Below, piece by piece: positions 16,792 to 28,000 of a stretch of DNA of 38,109 bases. The position numbers and the translations under genes are program-made. Numbering within the stretch: position 1 is the stretch's first letter; each line of letters starts with the position of its first letter. This DNA is from Syntrophorhabdales bacterium (GTDB taxonomy: Bacteria; Desulfobacterota; Syntrophorhabdia; Syntrophorhabdales; WCHB1-27). Under the pieces are notes generated by a model. It ran no database searches. It saw only the letters and a program-made list of their open reading frames with translations, and was not told the origin of the DNA. The stretch is taken from assembly GCA_035541455.1 (NCBI GenBank), contig DATKNH010000117.1:1-38109 (forward strand), given 5' to 3'.

Positions 16792-17304
16792 TTATTTTGC
16801 CTTGACCGGTATCTTCTTGGTCTCCTTGATTGCTCGTGCGGTTTTTGGAAGCGTTATGTCGAGAACGCCTTTCTTAAAACTGGCCTGCACCTTATCGGTA
16901 TCCACCTCGACGGTAAGAGGAATAGTTCGTGTGAAGGCGCCATAGGAGCGTTCCATCCGGTAGTAATCTTTTCCTTTATCCTCGGTTTCCTGTTTCTTTT
17001 CGCCTTTAATAGTCAGTGTGTCCCGGGTAAGCGACACCTCTACGTCCTTTTCATCCATGCCGGGCAACTCCATGGAAACCTTGATCTCCTTGTCAGTTTC
17101 GGAGACATCGACATGCGGCGTGAACACTGCGGACATCCTTTTCTCCACTGGTGCCCATGGCGATAACTGTAACCCTCCGAAGAAGTCATCGAACAGTTTA
17201 TTCATCTCCCACTGGAACGCACCGAAGGGATACTCCCACTCACGCCTGACGTCCAGCTTTGTTCCCGGTGCAACTTTGGGTGTAACTTCTTTTTTTGCTG
17301 CCAT
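16792..17304 (-). CDS. Small heat-shock protein, Hsp20/alpha-crystallin family
   Basis: 170 residues. The alpha-crystallin domain runs from about 62 (FTPHVDVSETDKEIKVSMEL) to about 155, with ELPGMDEKDVEVS and the closing motif FKKGVLDITLPK. It holds unfolding proteins in soluble oligomers, ATP-independently, in the cytoplasm. C-terminal KKIPVK contains an I-P-V anchor like the IXI motif. GAGGAGG precedes the ATG. A promoter is visible at 17391-17419, giving an 80-nt leader in which GAAGGC and GTCTTC could pair around the ribosome site; a thermosensor is possible but unproven. Convergent with the DUF39 gene, 20 bp apart. Confidence 0.95.
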   Translation of the reverse strand: MAAKKEVTPKVAPGTKLDVRREWEYPFGAFQWEMNKLFDDFFGGLQLSPWAPVEKRMSAVFTPHVDVSETDKEIKVSMELPGMDEKDVEVSLTRDTLTIKGEKKQETEDKGKDYYRMERSYGAFTRTIPLTVEVDTDKVQASFKKGVLDITLPKTARAIKETKKIPVKAK

Positions 17305-17390
17305 GAAGACGCCTCCTCAGCTTTGTTCTGCCTTCGCTATGCACATAGTTCTATCCGTCGTGCGAAAGGCCAAAAATGCTTAACCTTTAA

Positions 17391-17419
17391 AGTATCATCA
17401 TCGGTAGAATTAGTGTCAA
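17391..17419 (-). promoter_or_regulatory. Promoter for hsp20
   Basis: Read on the minus strand: TTGACA (17414-17419), a 17-bp spacer, then GATACT (17391-17396). This is a good vegetative sigma-70 match. I see no HrcA CIRCE repeat and no convincing sigma-32 promoter. Confidence 0.55.
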
Positions 17420-17454
17420 GAGCCACGCCCGCCGTCTGGTGCCTCGATTCGTTG

Positions 17455-17898
17455 CTACGCCCTGGCCGCCAGATACTCTCTTAGATTTTTCCTGAAGGCC
17501 TCCGGTATAGGCACCATGGTGCGCTTATTGTAGTCAAAAGTCATCAGGCCTGTTTCGACGAGTGCGACCAGGGTATCACCTTTTGCGAAGCGGTGAAAGA
17601 GCCGGAAGCCGGATCGTCCCATTTCTCCTACATGGCTCTCTACACGTATCCTGTCAAAGAGAGATGCCTCCCCGGCGGTGGTAACTGCGAGGTCTCCCAT
17701 GATGATGCCGGTCCTGTTATCACCGAAATCGTTCTCAGCCACGCCCAGGAGGTCAAAGAGGTGGACTCGCGCTTCGTGAGTAATCCTTGCCAGCGCATCG
17801 TGGCCCACGCGGCCCATGTGAGTGAGATGGCCTATCTGAACCTGAAATTCATAACGAAACTCGTAGACAGGCTGCTCCAGGAGTTGGACACATGGCAT
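17455..17898 (-). CDS. Acyl-CoA thioesterase, 4HBT hotdog family
   Basis: 147 residues from the ATG at 17898. The frame is open back to 18033, but that extension overlaps the start of the divergent gene and looks non-coding. A TTG six codons upstream of the ATG, close behind GGAAGGGA, is an alternative start. The pattern beginning YEFRYEFQVQIGHLTHMGRV is a hotdog entry strand. The closing strands VALVETGLMTFDYNKRTMVPIPEAFR resemble the YbgC/4-hydroxybenzoyl-CoA thioesterase group, though the usual D-x-D-x2-GH motif is altered. Likely hydrolyses an acyl-CoA; substrate unknown. Divergent from the FliD-like gene. Confidence 0.78.
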   Translation of the reverse strand: MPCVQLLEQPVYEFRYEFQVQIGHLTHMGRVGHDALARITHEARVHLFDLLGVAENDFGDNRTGIIMGDLAVTTAGEASLFDRIRVESHVGEMGRSGFRLFHRFAKGDTLVALVETGLMTFDYNKRTMVPIPEAFRKNLREYLAARA

Positions 17899-18008
17899 TG
17901 TGAGGTTGTACAACAGTTCCCTTCCGGAGGTCAAGCCTGCCTTGTTAACTTTTTCCACGGATGATCGATAACCAGACAAGGAGCAATTCCAGAAGGGATT
18001 GGTGTTTG

Positions 18009-19949
18009 ATGGAGATAGGGCAGGTTTATGCACTGGCTAACCAACTCGCTTCCGTGGTGAGCGCGAGGTACGGCAGGGCCCAAGCCGTTGCGGCCCAGGC
18101 CGTTGCGACCGAAAGCGCAGGTATGGCGCTCGAGCCGAGGCTACCCAGCGAAGACGCTCTTCGGGCGATCGCCACTGGCGTCGCAGAGTATATCGCGACC
18201 AATAAACTCATGTCCGACGAGGGCTATCAGGCGTTCAAGGCAGAGTTTGTTTCGGATATTCCACGAGCCCTCTTGACGTTGAATGAGATGAAACTTGTGG
18301 AGAAGCTTTCTGAGCAATTGCTGGCTCAGACTCAGGTGGTGATGAACCAGCTCACCAATGAGACGGAACCGCAAGTTTCGCCTGCATTCAAACTGCAACC
18401 GGAAATAGCAGCTGCCCAACCAGATGGAAAGAACCTGGGGGAGGCTGACGAAGTGTCTGTTGCCCGCAATTCGGGTGATGTGATTGCGATTGAGATGCCT
18501 GCGCAGATTTCTGGACGCATCTCTCTGGCGTTTATTAAAGCTCCTCTGTTGATCGAAACAGGTCGACGCTCCACGGATGCCGGTCCTGACGAAATTCCCG
18601 CACCACCAATGGAAGAGGTTCCTGCCGGAACGGAAGAAGGAGCCGCAAGCTGGTCGATTCATAATAGCGTCCTGCTATCAGGTGACGAAAGAATCACACC
18701 GACCATCATCTCAACACCTCTTAATCTCGCAGTAAAGCTGCCTGGTGAGCCGATAGTCGTAACCGGGCCTGTTGTTAGGGCGAGCAGCGTTGCCGAAAGT
18801 TCTTCGGTGGCCCCCGTCGCGCAAACGTTCAGCGGCGCCCAGCAGCAGCAGGCGGACTCAGACGTTCCTTTTACACTTTCAAGTGAGGGCCCTGGACATC
18901 CCCTGTTGCGCGCGGACCTCAAGATGTTGCTTGGCGGTAAGACGGGTGAGCTTCGCATTCATTACGATGAAGCACTGATCGTGAGCAAAGTGGCTGTGCT
19001 TGTTGAACAAATGAACGGCCTGGCCCGCATTTACGAAGAACAGGGTAGGAGTGTATCAGCCGGCCGGAAAGAGCCCATTTCTGATGATAGTCCTCTGGTG
19101 CGACAGGTATTGGCCAGTGCACTCGGAATCGTGATGGACAGCAATAAGGTCTTCAGGAATCCGGCCTCCATCGGAATTTCGGCAACACATGACGGCCTGC
19201 TTGCGCTCGACCCAACGCTCTTGAAGACTGCTCTCGCATCACATAAAGAAGAAACTGTAACGATTCTCAAGTCCATAACAGGTTCACTCTACGACAATAT
19301 CGGCCTCTATGTTGATCCCCGAATACTGGCGCGTTTCAGCGAGCTCCTCCAAAGCGGTGTTCCGGACAAAGCTGATCGGTCCAGAAAAGAAGAGGAGCGC
19401 CGCTGGCAAAAGGATAAGGACCTCCTTGATAAGAAGTACATGGAGCTGGAACTCCTGCTGGAAGAGTCGGGGAAACTGCGGGATTGGTTTATGAGCGTGG
19501 TTACGACTCTTGGAAGCGGCACGACGGAAAGCGACCCTGCCGATCACGTCGCGAAGCGACCTTTGCCCGCTGTTGACCTGACCTGGGACGAGGATGATGC
19601 GCCCGTGGTAGACAGACCCGGAGAACCGGGAGAACATCTTGTAGAGCAGTTCGTTGCGTCTACCTCTCTTGCACTGCAGGAGGAAGATGCCGCTGCATCT
19701 ATCAAACTTCTGCTCAGGAGAAAATCTCTGTCCGATAAACTTATTGTCGAGAAGCCGCCATTGGAGCCAAAGACAGCCATGGTCTGTCTTGCGAACGAAG
19801 AACTCGTCATGGAGAAAATCGAGATTGAGCGGCAGAACCTCTTCAAAGAGCTGGATAGGCTTGCAAGGACCACGGCCGCAGCGAGAGGATACCAGTCCCG
19901 TTTTCCGTTGCCGCCGCCTATGGCGGCGTTTGTCTCCAGCGAAGGCTGA
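18009..19949 (+). CDS. Orphan protein with FliD-like C-terminal domain and coiled coil
   Basis: 646 residues from the ATG at 18009 (AGAAGGGA 17991-17998). I do not recognise the protein as a whole. Residues about 1-115 are helical; about 120-320 are low-complexity, Pro/Ala/Ser/Glu-rich and probably disordered. From about 350 the sequence follows the FliD (hook-associated protein 2) C-terminal pattern: DDSPLVRQVLASALG, then ASIGISATHDGLLALDPTLL, then KEETVTILKS. A charged coiled coil follows (KADRSRKEEERRW to ELELLLEESGKLRD, about 470-515), as in FliD. There is no signal peptide or membrane segment, and no flagellar gene is in the window. It may be a divergent filament-cap or adhesin-like protein, or a repurposed FliD. 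The last 130 residues have no assignable domain. A hairpin at 20010-20026 lies downstream. Confidence 0.6.
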   Translation: MEIGQVYALANQLASVVSARYGRAQAVAAQAVATESAGMALEPRLPSEDALRAIATGVAEYIATNKLMSDEGYQAFKAEFVSDIPRALLTLNEMKLVEKLSEQLLAQTQVVMNQLTNETEPQVSPAFKLQPEIAAAQPDGKNLGEADEVSVARNSGDVIAIEMPAQISGRISLAFIKAPLLIETGRRSTDAGPDEIPAPPMEEVPAGTEEGAASWSIHNSVLLSGDERITPTIISTPLNLAVKLPGEPIVVTGPVVRASSVAESSSVAPVAQTFSGAQQQQADSDVPFTLSSEGPGHPLLRADLKMLLGGKTGELRIHYDEALIVSKVAVLVEQMNGLARIYEEQGRSVSAGRKEPISDDSPLVRQVLASALGIVMDSNKVFRNPASIGISATHDGLLALDPTLLKTALASHKEETVTILKSITGSLYDNIGLYVDPRILARFSELLQSGVPDKADRSRKEEERRWQKDKDLLDKKYMELELLLEESGKLRDWFMSVVTTLGSGTTESDPADHVAKRPLPAVDLTWDEDDAPVVDRPGEPGEHLVEQFVASTSLALQEEDAAASIKLLLRRKSLSDKLIVEKPPLEPKTAMVCLANEELVMEKIEIERQNLFKELDRLARTTAAARGYQSRFPLPPPMAAFVSSEG

Positions 19950-20080
19950 TATCGATTTGAAGTCCGTGGCCTTGTCGAATTGCTGACGCCTGTCGACAAA
20001 TTGTGATCCAAGGGCTCAAAGCCTTTCGTCGTTGTTAGATGAATATTGTATGAATTTAAGGTGTTACGCTTATGGCTACA

Positions 20081-20096
20081 TGGCATGAGTATTGCT
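20081..20096 (+). promoter_or_regulatory. Sigma-54 promoter (TGGCATG-N4-TTGCT)
   Basis: TGGCATGAGTATTGCT matches the RpoN consensus TGGCACG-N4-TTGCW at every position but one, with the GG (20082-20083) and GC (20094-20095) at the required spacing. Transcription would start about 20107. It is not followed by an ORF. No enhancer-binding protein gene is in the window. Confidence 0.7.
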
Positions 20097-20106
20097 TGAG
20101 CAGTAT

Positions 20107-20212
20107 CAATCAAGGAGAAAATTAAGCTACGACTGAGGGGGAGCACCCTCTTTCCCCGTGGTCTCCTCCGCCCCCCAGAGCCCCATGGGGCTCTGGGGTC
20201 CCCCCTTTTTTT
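20107..20212 (+). ncRNA. Candidate sigma-54-dependent small RNA of about 106 nt
   Basis: Bounded by the sigma-54 promoter and a strong intrinsic terminator. No start codon with a useful reading frame follows the GGAG at about 20113. The RNA can fold into a short hairpin (GAGGG/CCCTC, 20135-20150). Alternatively GGGGGA (20137-20142) pairs with UCCCCC (20199-20204), enclosing the terminator stem. GGAGA near the 5' end can pair with UCUCC at 20162-20166. The 749-bp spacer 19950-20698 also holds a weak hairpin after the FliD-like gene (20010-20026) and the RND promoter region. Confidence 0.55.
20173..20212 (+). terminator. Rho-independent terminator
   Basis: A perfect 26-nt palindrome (20173-20198: CCCCAGAG, CCCCATGGGG, CTCTGGGG) folds into an 11-bp GC-rich stem. 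After TCCCCCC comes a run of seven T (20206-20212). It ends the candidate small RNA and would also insulate the RND operon downstream. Confidence 0.8.
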
Positions 20213-20295
20213 GTGCGGTCAGGGTTCCGGATGTGGGCTCATAACGAGGGACTTTGCGGCGAGCCGCTCGATCTTACCTTCGGCTGTTGTCAAAC

Positions 20296-20342
20296 ATTAC
20301 GGGTTTGTAATTTTCGCGTAATCACCGTGTCAGATCTATAAT
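20296..20342 (+). promoter_or_regulatory. Candidate control region of the RND efflux operon
   Basis: A perfect -10 hexamer TATAAT (20337-20342) lacks a well-spaced -35. An inverted repeat ATTAC-N6-GTAAT (20296-20311) lies upstream, where an activator or TetR/MarR-type regulator could bind. The transcript would have a leader of about 350 nt before 20699. Regulator gene not in the window. Confidence 0.3.
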
Positions 20343-20698
20343 TTATACTGGCATCATAAAGGGACGGCAGCCGACGATACGGCAGTTGGAGAAGAGAAGA
20401 ATCGCAGTCTCTTCACGCCGCATAGCAGGTTGACAAGGCGCGCGTTGCTGTATTACGCTACTTAAGTTTGCGTAACCAAAATGTTTTGAGGGGACTGGGC
20501 AGGCGACGGAATAGCTGATCAACTGAAAAAAGTTCAAAAGATGAGCCTTGCCTGTCCGAGTAACAAAAATCCGTTGTAACGTTTTTCAAACATCTGACGA
20601 CTAAATAAAGAGGAGTGAAGCCTGCTTTATGGCTGAGTCTTTGCATGAATTGAGCAAAAGAGACTTCGTGCCCGACACAAGAACCTGAGTAAGCCACT

Positions 20699-21922
20699 AT
20701 GCCCGCACAAGAAGCCGAAAGTAACGCACAATCACACTACACAGGCTCGTCTTCGCGGCGCAAACGCTGGTGGATATTCCTTCTGGTAATCTGCCTGCTG
20801 GCCGTCGGGGTTTATGCGCTTCTCGTCAAGACGGGGAAAATACCTTTTGGAGGTAGTGCTAATCAGGCTAAGGCCCCTCCTCCCGGCCTTCCCGTCGTGG
20901 CGGTCCCGGCAAAGAAGGGCGACTTCAATATTTTTATCACGGGACTTGGCGCGGTTACCCCTGTTTACACGGTGACAGTAAAGAGCCGCGTCGATGGTCA
21001 GTTGATGGAGGTGCTCTATCGCGAAGGCCAGATGGTGAAGCAGGGAGACCTTCTTGCCGTTATCGACCCTCGGCCTTTTCAAGTCCAACTCATGCAGGCT
21101 GAGGGGCAATTGGCCCGTGATGAGGCACTGCTGAAGAACGCCGTTATTGACGTGGAACGCTACCGTGTGCTCTGGCAGCAGGATTCAGTTCAGAAGCAGC
21201 AGCTTGACACGCAGGAGGCGTTGGTCCGCCAATACGAAGGAGTAGTGAAGACGGACCGCGGATTGATCGACAGCGCGAAGCTTCAACTCATCTACTGTCG
21301 TATCATGTCGCCGATAAGCGGCAGAGTGGGCCTGAGGCTCGTGGATCCCGGCAATATTGTTCATGCGACCGATCCTAACGGTCTCCTCGTCATCACGCAG
21401 CTTCAGCCTATCACAGTGATCTTTCCAATTTCGGAAGATTACCTTCCTCTCGTGGTCCCCAAGCTCAGGGCGGGCAAGGAATTGATTGTCGAGGCCTATG
21501 ATCGGGAGGACAAGCACAAGCTTGCAGTAGGATCGTTGCTCACCATCGACAACCAGGTGGATCCTACAACGGGCACGGTTAAATTCAGGGCGATTTTCCC
21601 GAACAAGGGAGACGAGCTTTTCCCCAATCAGTTTGTCAACGCGCATCTGCTGGTTGACCTCAGAGTTGGGGCCACGATCGTCCAGACTTCCGCAATACAG
21701 CGCGGCCCGCGGGGCACTTATGTGTATGTGGTAAACAAGGACAAGACGGTGACGCAGCGCCTGTCCGAGATTGGAGAAACCCAGCGCGGTCAAACCATCA
21801 TAAAGGCAGGCGTGGAGCCGGGTGAACTGGTCGTTGTCGATGGCGCGGAAAGGCTGCGAGACGGCGCACGGGTGGAGGTGAAGGTCCAGGCGGATGATAG
21901 AACGCCTAAAGGCGGCCGATGA
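20699..21922 (+). CDS. RND efflux periplasmic adaptor (MdtA-like membrane fusion protein)
   Basis: 407 residues. A membrane anchor at about 20-42 ([20 protein letters not shown]) is followed by the lipoyl domain in two halves ([24 protein letters not shown] and [16 protein letters not shown]) around an alpha-hairpin. Beta-barrel and membrane-proximal domains come after (from about 245). It bridges the inner-membrane pump to the outer-membrane channel. Its TGA overlaps the ATG of the next gene (ATGA). The ribosome site is weak. Gene order adaptor-permease-permease-outer-membrane factor is that of mdtABC with a NodT-type partner. Confidence 0.93.
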   Translation: MPAQEAESNAQSHYTGSSSRRKRWWIFLLVICLLAVGVYALLVKTGKIPFGGSANQAKAPPPGLPVVAVPAKKGDFNIFITGLGAVTPVYTVTVKSRVDGQLMEVLYREGQMVKQGDLLAVIDPRPFQVQLMQAEGQLARDEALLKNAVIDVERYRVLWQQDSVQKQQLDTQEALVRQYEGVVKTDRGLIDSAKLQLIYCRIMSPISGRVGLRLVDPGNIVHATDPNGLLVITQLQPITVIFPISEDYLPLVVPKLRAGKELIVEAYDREDKHKLAVGSLLTIDNQVDPTTGTVKFRAIFPNKGDELFPNQFVNAHLLVDLRVGATIVQTSAIQRGPRGTYVYVVNKDKTVTQRLSEIGETQRGQTIIKAGVEPGELVVVDGAERLRDGARVEVKVQADDRTPKGGR

Positions 21923-24900
21923 ACCTTTCACGTATTTTCATTCTGCGGCCGGTCGCAACGACGCTGCTCATGGTAGCGATCATCCTGGCCGGCGCTGTGG
22001 CTTACAAACAGCTACCGGTATCTGCTCTTCCACAGGTTGACTACCCAACTATTCAGGTCCGCACATTCTACCCCGGGGGAAGCCCGGATGTTATCGCCTC
22101 ATCGATAACAGCGCCGCTCGAGCGCCAGTTCGGCATGATGCCGGGTTTGACGCAGATGACGTCCACAAGTTCCAGTGGCGCGTCAATAATTACGCTGCAG
22201 TTCACACTGGAACTGAGCCTGGATGTTGCAGAGCAGCAGGTGCAGGCGGCGATCAACGCGTCCTTTACCTACCTGCCGCGCGATCTTCCGATCCCGCCTG
22301 TCTACAGTAAAGTAAACCCTGCTGATGCGCCGATTCTTACTCTGGGTTTGACTTCTGATTCGCTGCCCATGCCTCAAGTCGAGGACCTTGCGGACACGCG
22401 TTTTGCCCAGAAGATCTCCCAGTTGCCCGGTGTTGGTCTCGTGAGCATCAGCGGCGGGCAAAGGCCGGCGGTGCGTGTTCAGACCAACCCTAAAACACTC
22501 GCCGCCTATAATATGACCATGGAGGACCTGAGAGCAGCTATTGTGGCGGCCAATGTCAACCAGGCTAAAGGCAGCTTTGACGGTCAGCGGCAGGCCTATA
22601 TCATAGGAGCCAACGACCAGCTCTTTTCGGCGAAGGAGTATCGATCCCTGGTAGTCGCCTACCGTAACAACGCGCCCGTCCGGCTGACCGACGTGGCCGA
22701 GGCGATTGACGATGCGGAAAATGTGAGGCAGGCTGCCTGGGTCAATAATTCTCCTGCAGTGATCGTCAACATCCAGCGCCAGCCCGGAGCCAACGTCATC
22801 GAAGTCGTGGATCGGATCAAGCGCCTGTTGCCGCAACTCCAGAGCTCATTGCCGCCCTCCGTGCACGTAACAGTTCTGACTGACCGGACAACGACGATTC
22901 GGGCATCCGTCAGGGATGTACAAATTGAACTGCTGCTGGCCGTAGTGCTGGTCGTGCTGGTCATTTTTCTATTCTTGCGAAATTTCTCGGCAACCACAAT
23001 CCCGAGCGTGGCGGTTCCTCTATCTCTTGTCGGAACCTTTGGCGCCATGTACCTCCTGGGATTCAGCTTGAACAACCTCTCCCTCATGGCTCTCACGATC
23101 TCGACCGGCTTCGTGGTGGATGATGCTATCGTCATGATCGAAAACATATCGCGCTTCATTGAGGCGGGCGATTCGCCCCTGGAAGCCGCTCTCAAGGGAT
23201 CCAAACAGATCGGCTTCACCATCCTGTCTTTGACCGTCTCTTTGATCGCCGTGCTTATCCCGTTGCTTTTCATGCAGGATGTGGTGGGACGCCTGTTCCG
23301 TGAATTCGCTGTTACACTGGGAGTGACTATTCTTATCTCGGCTGCAGTGTCGCTGACCCTGACTCCCATGATGTGCGCGCGGCTGCTCAAGCATATACCT
23401 GAGGAGCAACAGGGCAGGTTCTACAGGACCTCGCAACATGTCTTTGACAGAACGATTGCCTACTATGGCCGTACCCTGCGCTGGGTGCTTGCGCGTCAGA
23501 AGCCTACGCTCCTTGTTGCAGCGGGTACTCTTGTACTGACGGTGCTGCTCTATATCTTTGTCTCTAAAGGTTTCTTTCCGGTGCAGGATACAGGCCTTAT
23601 ACTGGGCATTTCCGAAGCTCCGCAATCGATATCGTTTGATCTCATGGGGCGTGAGCAGCAGGCGCTTGTACGAGCGATCTTAGAGGATCCTGCGGTTGAG
23701 AGCCTTTCTTCGTTTATAGGCATAGACGGCATCAACACGACCCAGAACAGTGGAAGAATCCAGATTAACCTGAAGCCGCTCGAAGAACGCAGGATGAGCG
23801 CAAGCGACGTGATCAGGCGCCTCCAGTCACGGGCGGAAAAAGTTGAAGGGATCAAGCTTTTCATGCAGCCTGTACAGGACCTGACGGTTGAAGACCGTGT
23901 GAGCCGCACCCAGTTTCAATACTCACTCGAGGACCCCAACATCGATGAGTTGAACAGCTGGGGTCCTAAGTTTGTTGAAGCCCTGAGCAAGAACCCCGAG
24001 TTAAGAGATGTCAGCAGCGATCAGCAAGACAAAGGATTGAACCTCGCGGTGACGATAGACCGCGCCACGGCCGCGCGCCTCGGCATCGCTCCCCTTGATA
24101 TTGACAACGCGCTCTACGATGCTTTCGGACAACGACAGGTTTCTACGATTTTTACGCAGCTGAACCAGTACCGTGTCATCCTCACTGTCAAGCCGGAATT
24201 TCAGCAGGGTCCTGCAGCGCTGCAGGGTATATACCTTCGCTCGCAAGGCGGCGGACAGGTGCCGCTGGGTACGATTACTCAGACAACCGAAAAGAACGGA
24301 CCGCTGGTAGTGACGCGCCAGGGACAGTTTCCGGCACTTACAATTTCGTTCAACCTTGCTCCCGGAGCAGCGCTGGGCGATGCGGTGGACGCGTTTGAAA
24401 CAACTGCGGAACAGATGAACATGCCGGCCAGCATCCAGGGAAGTTTTCAGGGTACTGCCAAGGCGTTCAGAGCGGCGCTCCGCAATGAGCCTCTTTTAAT
24501 CTTAGCCGCCCTTGTGACGGTCTATATCGTGCTCGGAATACTCTACGAAAGTTATATCCACCCCATTACCATCTTGTCCACCTTGCCGTCCGCGGGTGTG
24601 GGGGCTATACTGGCTCTTCTCACTTGGCGCACAGAGTTGTCTGTCATTGCAGTCATCGGTATCATTCTTCTGATCGGTATTGTGAAAAAGAATGGCATCA
24701 TGATGGTCGACTTTGCTTTGCAAGCAGAACGCGATGAAGGGAAGAACCCGGAGGAGGCCATATATCAGGCATCCCTGCTCCGTTTTCGTCCCATTATGAT
24801 GACCACCATGGCTGCCTTGCTCGGGGCGCTGCCCCTTGCCTTGGGCCGGGGCGTGGGTTCTGAGCTTCGCCACCCCCTCGGTATCACGATTGTCGGTGGA

Positions 24901-25017
24901 CTCATCTTCAGCCAGCTCCTCACCCTTTATACAACGCCGGTCATTTACCTTGCCTTTGACCGCCTGGCGAAGCGCATAAGAGGACCGCGCTCGCCTGAGC
25001 CGGAGAGCGAGGAGTGA
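21919..25017 (+). CDS. RND efflux permease, MdtB-like
   Basis: 1032 residues, normal for a hydrophobe/amphiphile RND pump with 12 membrane segments. The proton-relay aspartate pair is present in TM4 ([14 protein letters not shown]) and the relay lysine in TM10 ([16 protein letters not shown]). The two large periplasmic loops follow TM1 and TM7. It is paralogous to the next permease; MdtB and MdtC form mixed B2C trimers in E. coli, so a heteromer is likely here. Substrates in MdtABC include bile salts and novobiocin; here unknown. Confidence 0.94.
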   Translation: MNLSRIFILRPVATTLLMVAIILAGAVAYKQLPVSALPQVDYPTIQVRTFYPGGSPDVIASSITAPLERQFGMMPGLTQMTSTSSSGASIITLQFTLELSLDVAEQQVQAAINASFTYLPRDLPIPPVYSKVNPADAPILTLGLTSDSLPMPQVEDLADTRFAQKISQLPGVGLVSISGGQRPAVRVQTNPKTLAAYNMTMEDLRAAIVAANVNQAKGSFDGQRQAYIIGANDQLFSAKEYRSLVVAYRNNAPVRLTDVAEAIDDAENVRQAAWVNNSPAVIVNIQRQPGANVIEVVDRIKRLLPQLQSSLPPSVHVTVLTDRTTTIRASVRDVQIELLLAVVLVVLVIFLFLRNFSATTIPSVAVPLSLVGTFGAMYLLGFSLNNLSLMALTISTGFVVDDAIVMIENISRFIEAGDSPLEAALKGSKQIGFTILSLTVSLIAVLIPLLFMQDVVGRLFREFAVTLGVTILISAAVSLTLTPMMCARLLKHIPEEQQGRFYRTSQHVFDRTIAYYGRTLRWVLARQKPTLLVAAGTLVLTVLLYIFVSKGFFPVQDTGLILGISEAPQSISFDLMGREQQALVRAILEDPAVESLSSFIGIDGINTTQNSGRIQINLKPLEERRMSASDVIRRLQSRAEKVEGIKLFMQPVQDLTVEDRVSRTQFQYSLEDPNIDELNSWGPKFVEALSKNPELRDVSSDQQDKGLNLAVTIDRATAARLGIAPLDIDNALYDAFGQRQVSTIFTQLNQYRVILTVKPEFQQGPAALQGIYLRSQGGGQVPLGTITQTTEKNGPLVVTRQGQFPALTISFNLAPGAALGDAVDAFETTAEQMNMPASIQGSFQGTAKAFRAALRNEPLLILAALVTVYIVLGILYESYIHPITILSTLPSAGVGAILALLTWRTELSVIAVIGIILLIGIVKKNGIMMVDFALQAERDEGKNPEEAIYQASLLRFRPIMMTTMAALLGALPLALGRGVGSELRHPLGITIVGGLIFSQLLTLYTTPVIYLAFDRLAKRIRGPRSPEPESEE

Positions 25018-25058
25018 TCAATGGACGGCACTGATCACCCGCAGTCCAGAGACGAATC

Positions 25059-28000
25059 ATGAATATTTCGGCCCTGTTCATCAAGAGACCTGTTGCCACA
25101 ACGCTTCTGACTATCGGACTCTTTCTAGCAGGTGCAGTGGCCTTTGTCCTGCTTCCTGTATCACCGTTGCCTCCTGTAGATTTTCCCACGATCAACGTGC
25201 AGGCCAATCTCCCCGGTGCAGACCCCGAGACCATGGCAACATCCGTTGCTGCTCCTCTGGAGCGGCAGCTGGGACACATAGCGGGCGTCGCGGAAATGAC
25301 CTCTTCGAGCACACGGGGCCAGACCAGCATCACGCTCCAGTTCGACCTGGACAGAAACATCGACGGTGCGGCCCGTGATGTCCAGGCAGCGATTAACGCT
25401 GCCCGCGGATTCCTGCCGCCAAACCTTCCGCAAAATCCGCGCTACCGCAAGTTCAATCCTGCCGATGCACCGATACTGATCATTGCACTCACGTCCGATT
25501 CGATAGACACGGCACAGATGTACGATGCGGCCACGAGCATCATGGCGCAGAAGCTGTCGCAGGTGCGAGGGGTCGGGCAAGTGTTTGTTTGGGGCAGTTC
25601 CCTGCCTGCTGTTCGTGTAGAACTAAACCCGACGGTGCTCAGCAAGTACACGATCGGTCTGGAGGACGTACGTACTGCAATCGCCAGCACCAACGTGCTT
25701 CGGCCTAAGGGTCAGGTCTCTGACGGAGTCAGGACATGGGAAATCCAGACCAACGACCAGCTCCGCAAGGCGTACCAGTATCATCCTGTGGTCGTTGCCT
25801 TCAGGAACGGGGCAGCAGTAAAGCTCACGGATGTTGGCGACGTGCAGGATTCGGTGGAAGACATTCGCGCCTCGGGGCTTATGAATGGCAAACCCGCGGT
25901 AATGGTGGTCATCCTTCGCCAGCCTGCGGCCAACATCATCGACACGGTAGATCGCGTGACCGCCCTGCTCCCTCAACTGGAAGCAGCCATGCCCGGCGGT
26001 ATAAAGGCGTCGATCGTACAGGACCGGACCCCACCCATTAGAGGGTCCCTGCGTGACGTGGAACGGGCACTCATGATATCGGCATTTCTTGTCATACTGG
26101 TCGTCTTCGCATTTTTGCGGAATATCCGGTCAACGGTCATCCCGGGCGTTGCCGTGGTTGTATCTCTTGTGGGAACGTTCGGGGTGATGTATCTCTTCGG
26201 CTACAACCTGGATAACCTGTCTCTTATGGCTCTCACGGTCGCTACCGGGTTCGTTGTGGACGACGCCATCGTTGTCCTCGAGAACGTTACGCGTCACATA
26301 GAACAGGGGATGAAGCCCAGACAGGCAGCGTTCCTGGGAGCCCGGGAGATAGGTTTCACGGTCCTTTCCATGAGCACTTCCCTGGTTGCCGTCTTCATAC
26401 CGATTCTCCTCATGGGAGGCATGGTCGGGAGGCTCTTCCGCGAGTTCGCGGTCACGCTCTCTGTGGCAATCGGTCTCTCTCTTGCCATATCCTTATCGAC
26501 AACACCCATGATGTGTGCACATATTCTCAAAGGTAATGAGAGGCGCCATGGCGCTGTGTATCGGGCTAGCGAGCGAGCGTTCAACTGGATGCATCGCCGC
26601 TATGAAATAACACTCGGCTGGGCCTTGCGCCACTCGCGGATCATGCTTGCGCTTATCCTGCTGACTGTAGTGACCAACGGCTTTCTCTTCTGGGTTATCC
26701 CCAAAGGTTTTTTCCCGGAACAGGACACAGGCCGCATCGGCGGCAGCATTCAGGCAGACCAGGATATCTCGTTTCAGGCCATGAAGGAGAAGATGGCTAC
26801 CGCCGTCGACATTCTCATGCGTGATCCGGACGTACAGGACGTGTCTGCTTACACCGGCACAGGCAGCGGTACAAACGTCGCCGGACTCTTTCTTTCCCTG
26901 AAACCCTTCGAGAAGCGAAAAGCGACTGTGAGGCAGGTGATTAACAGGATGCGGCCGAAGCTTATGGCGCTCCCGGGTGCGCCGACCGTTCTTCAGCCCG
27001 TGCAGGAGCTTCGTATAGGCGGACGGCAGAGTCGCGCACTCTATCAGTACACGCTTATGAGCACCGATCTTGCACAGCTTATGTCCTGGGCTCCGCGTAT
27101 GACCGCGAAGGTGCGCACCTTGCCCGAGTGTGTTGATGTGAGCAGCGATCAACAGAACAGAGGGCTGGAGGCCAATCTGGTGATTGATCGCCCGACCGCC
27201 TCGCGCTTCGGCATTACGCCGCAACTTATCGACAATACGCTCTATGACGCGTTCGGCCAGAATCAGGTCTCCATAACCTACACCCAATTGAACCAGTACC
27301 ATGTGGTAATGGAAGTTGCACCTCCCTTCTGGCAGAGGCCTGAGACGCTGCGGGACATTTATGTCAGGCCTGCCGGCGGCTCAATGGTGCCCCTTAGCGC
27401 ATTCACCCACTACGAGCAAAGACCCACCTCGCTCTCTGTCAATCATCAGGGGCAGTTCCCGGCCGTGACTATTTCCTTCAATCTCGGTCCGGGCTATGCC
27501 CTCGGGGACGCAGTAAAAGCAATAGAGAAAGCCAAACGGGAGATGGGAATGCCGGATGCGATACGGGGGCAGTTTATGGGCACGGCCCAGGCATATGAGG
27601 CTGCCCTGGCGAGTGAACCGCTCCTCATTCTTTTTGCGCTCATAGCGGTCTACATTGTTCTTGGCATCCTTTACGAGAGCTATATCCATCCGATCACAAT
27701 CTTATCGACGTTGCCCTCCGCCGGCGTGGGTGCCATGCTTGCCCTCCTAGCCTGGCGCACGGAGCTGTCGGTCATCGCGGTGATAGGAATTCTTCTTCTT
27801 ATCGGCATAGTGAAGAAGAATGGTATTATGATGGTAGACTTTGCCTTGGAGACGGAGCGCAGGGAGAAAGCGAGACCGGAGGAGGCGATCTACAAGGCAT
27901 GTCTCTTGAGGTTTCGGCCGATCATGATGACCACCATGGCGGCAGCGCTCGGTGCCTTGCCCTTAGCTCTTGGGACAGGGGTTGCCTCGGAACTGCGCCG

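Noticed and set aside
19544-20146. 200-residue minus-strand ORF
   Set aside because: Serine-rich shadow of the FliD-like gene that also runs through the sigma-54 promoter; no ribosome site.
20629-20688. 19-codon ORF just before the efflux adaptor as a leader peptide
   Set aside because: AGGAG is 14 nt from its ATG, which is too far, and there is no attenuator stem after it.
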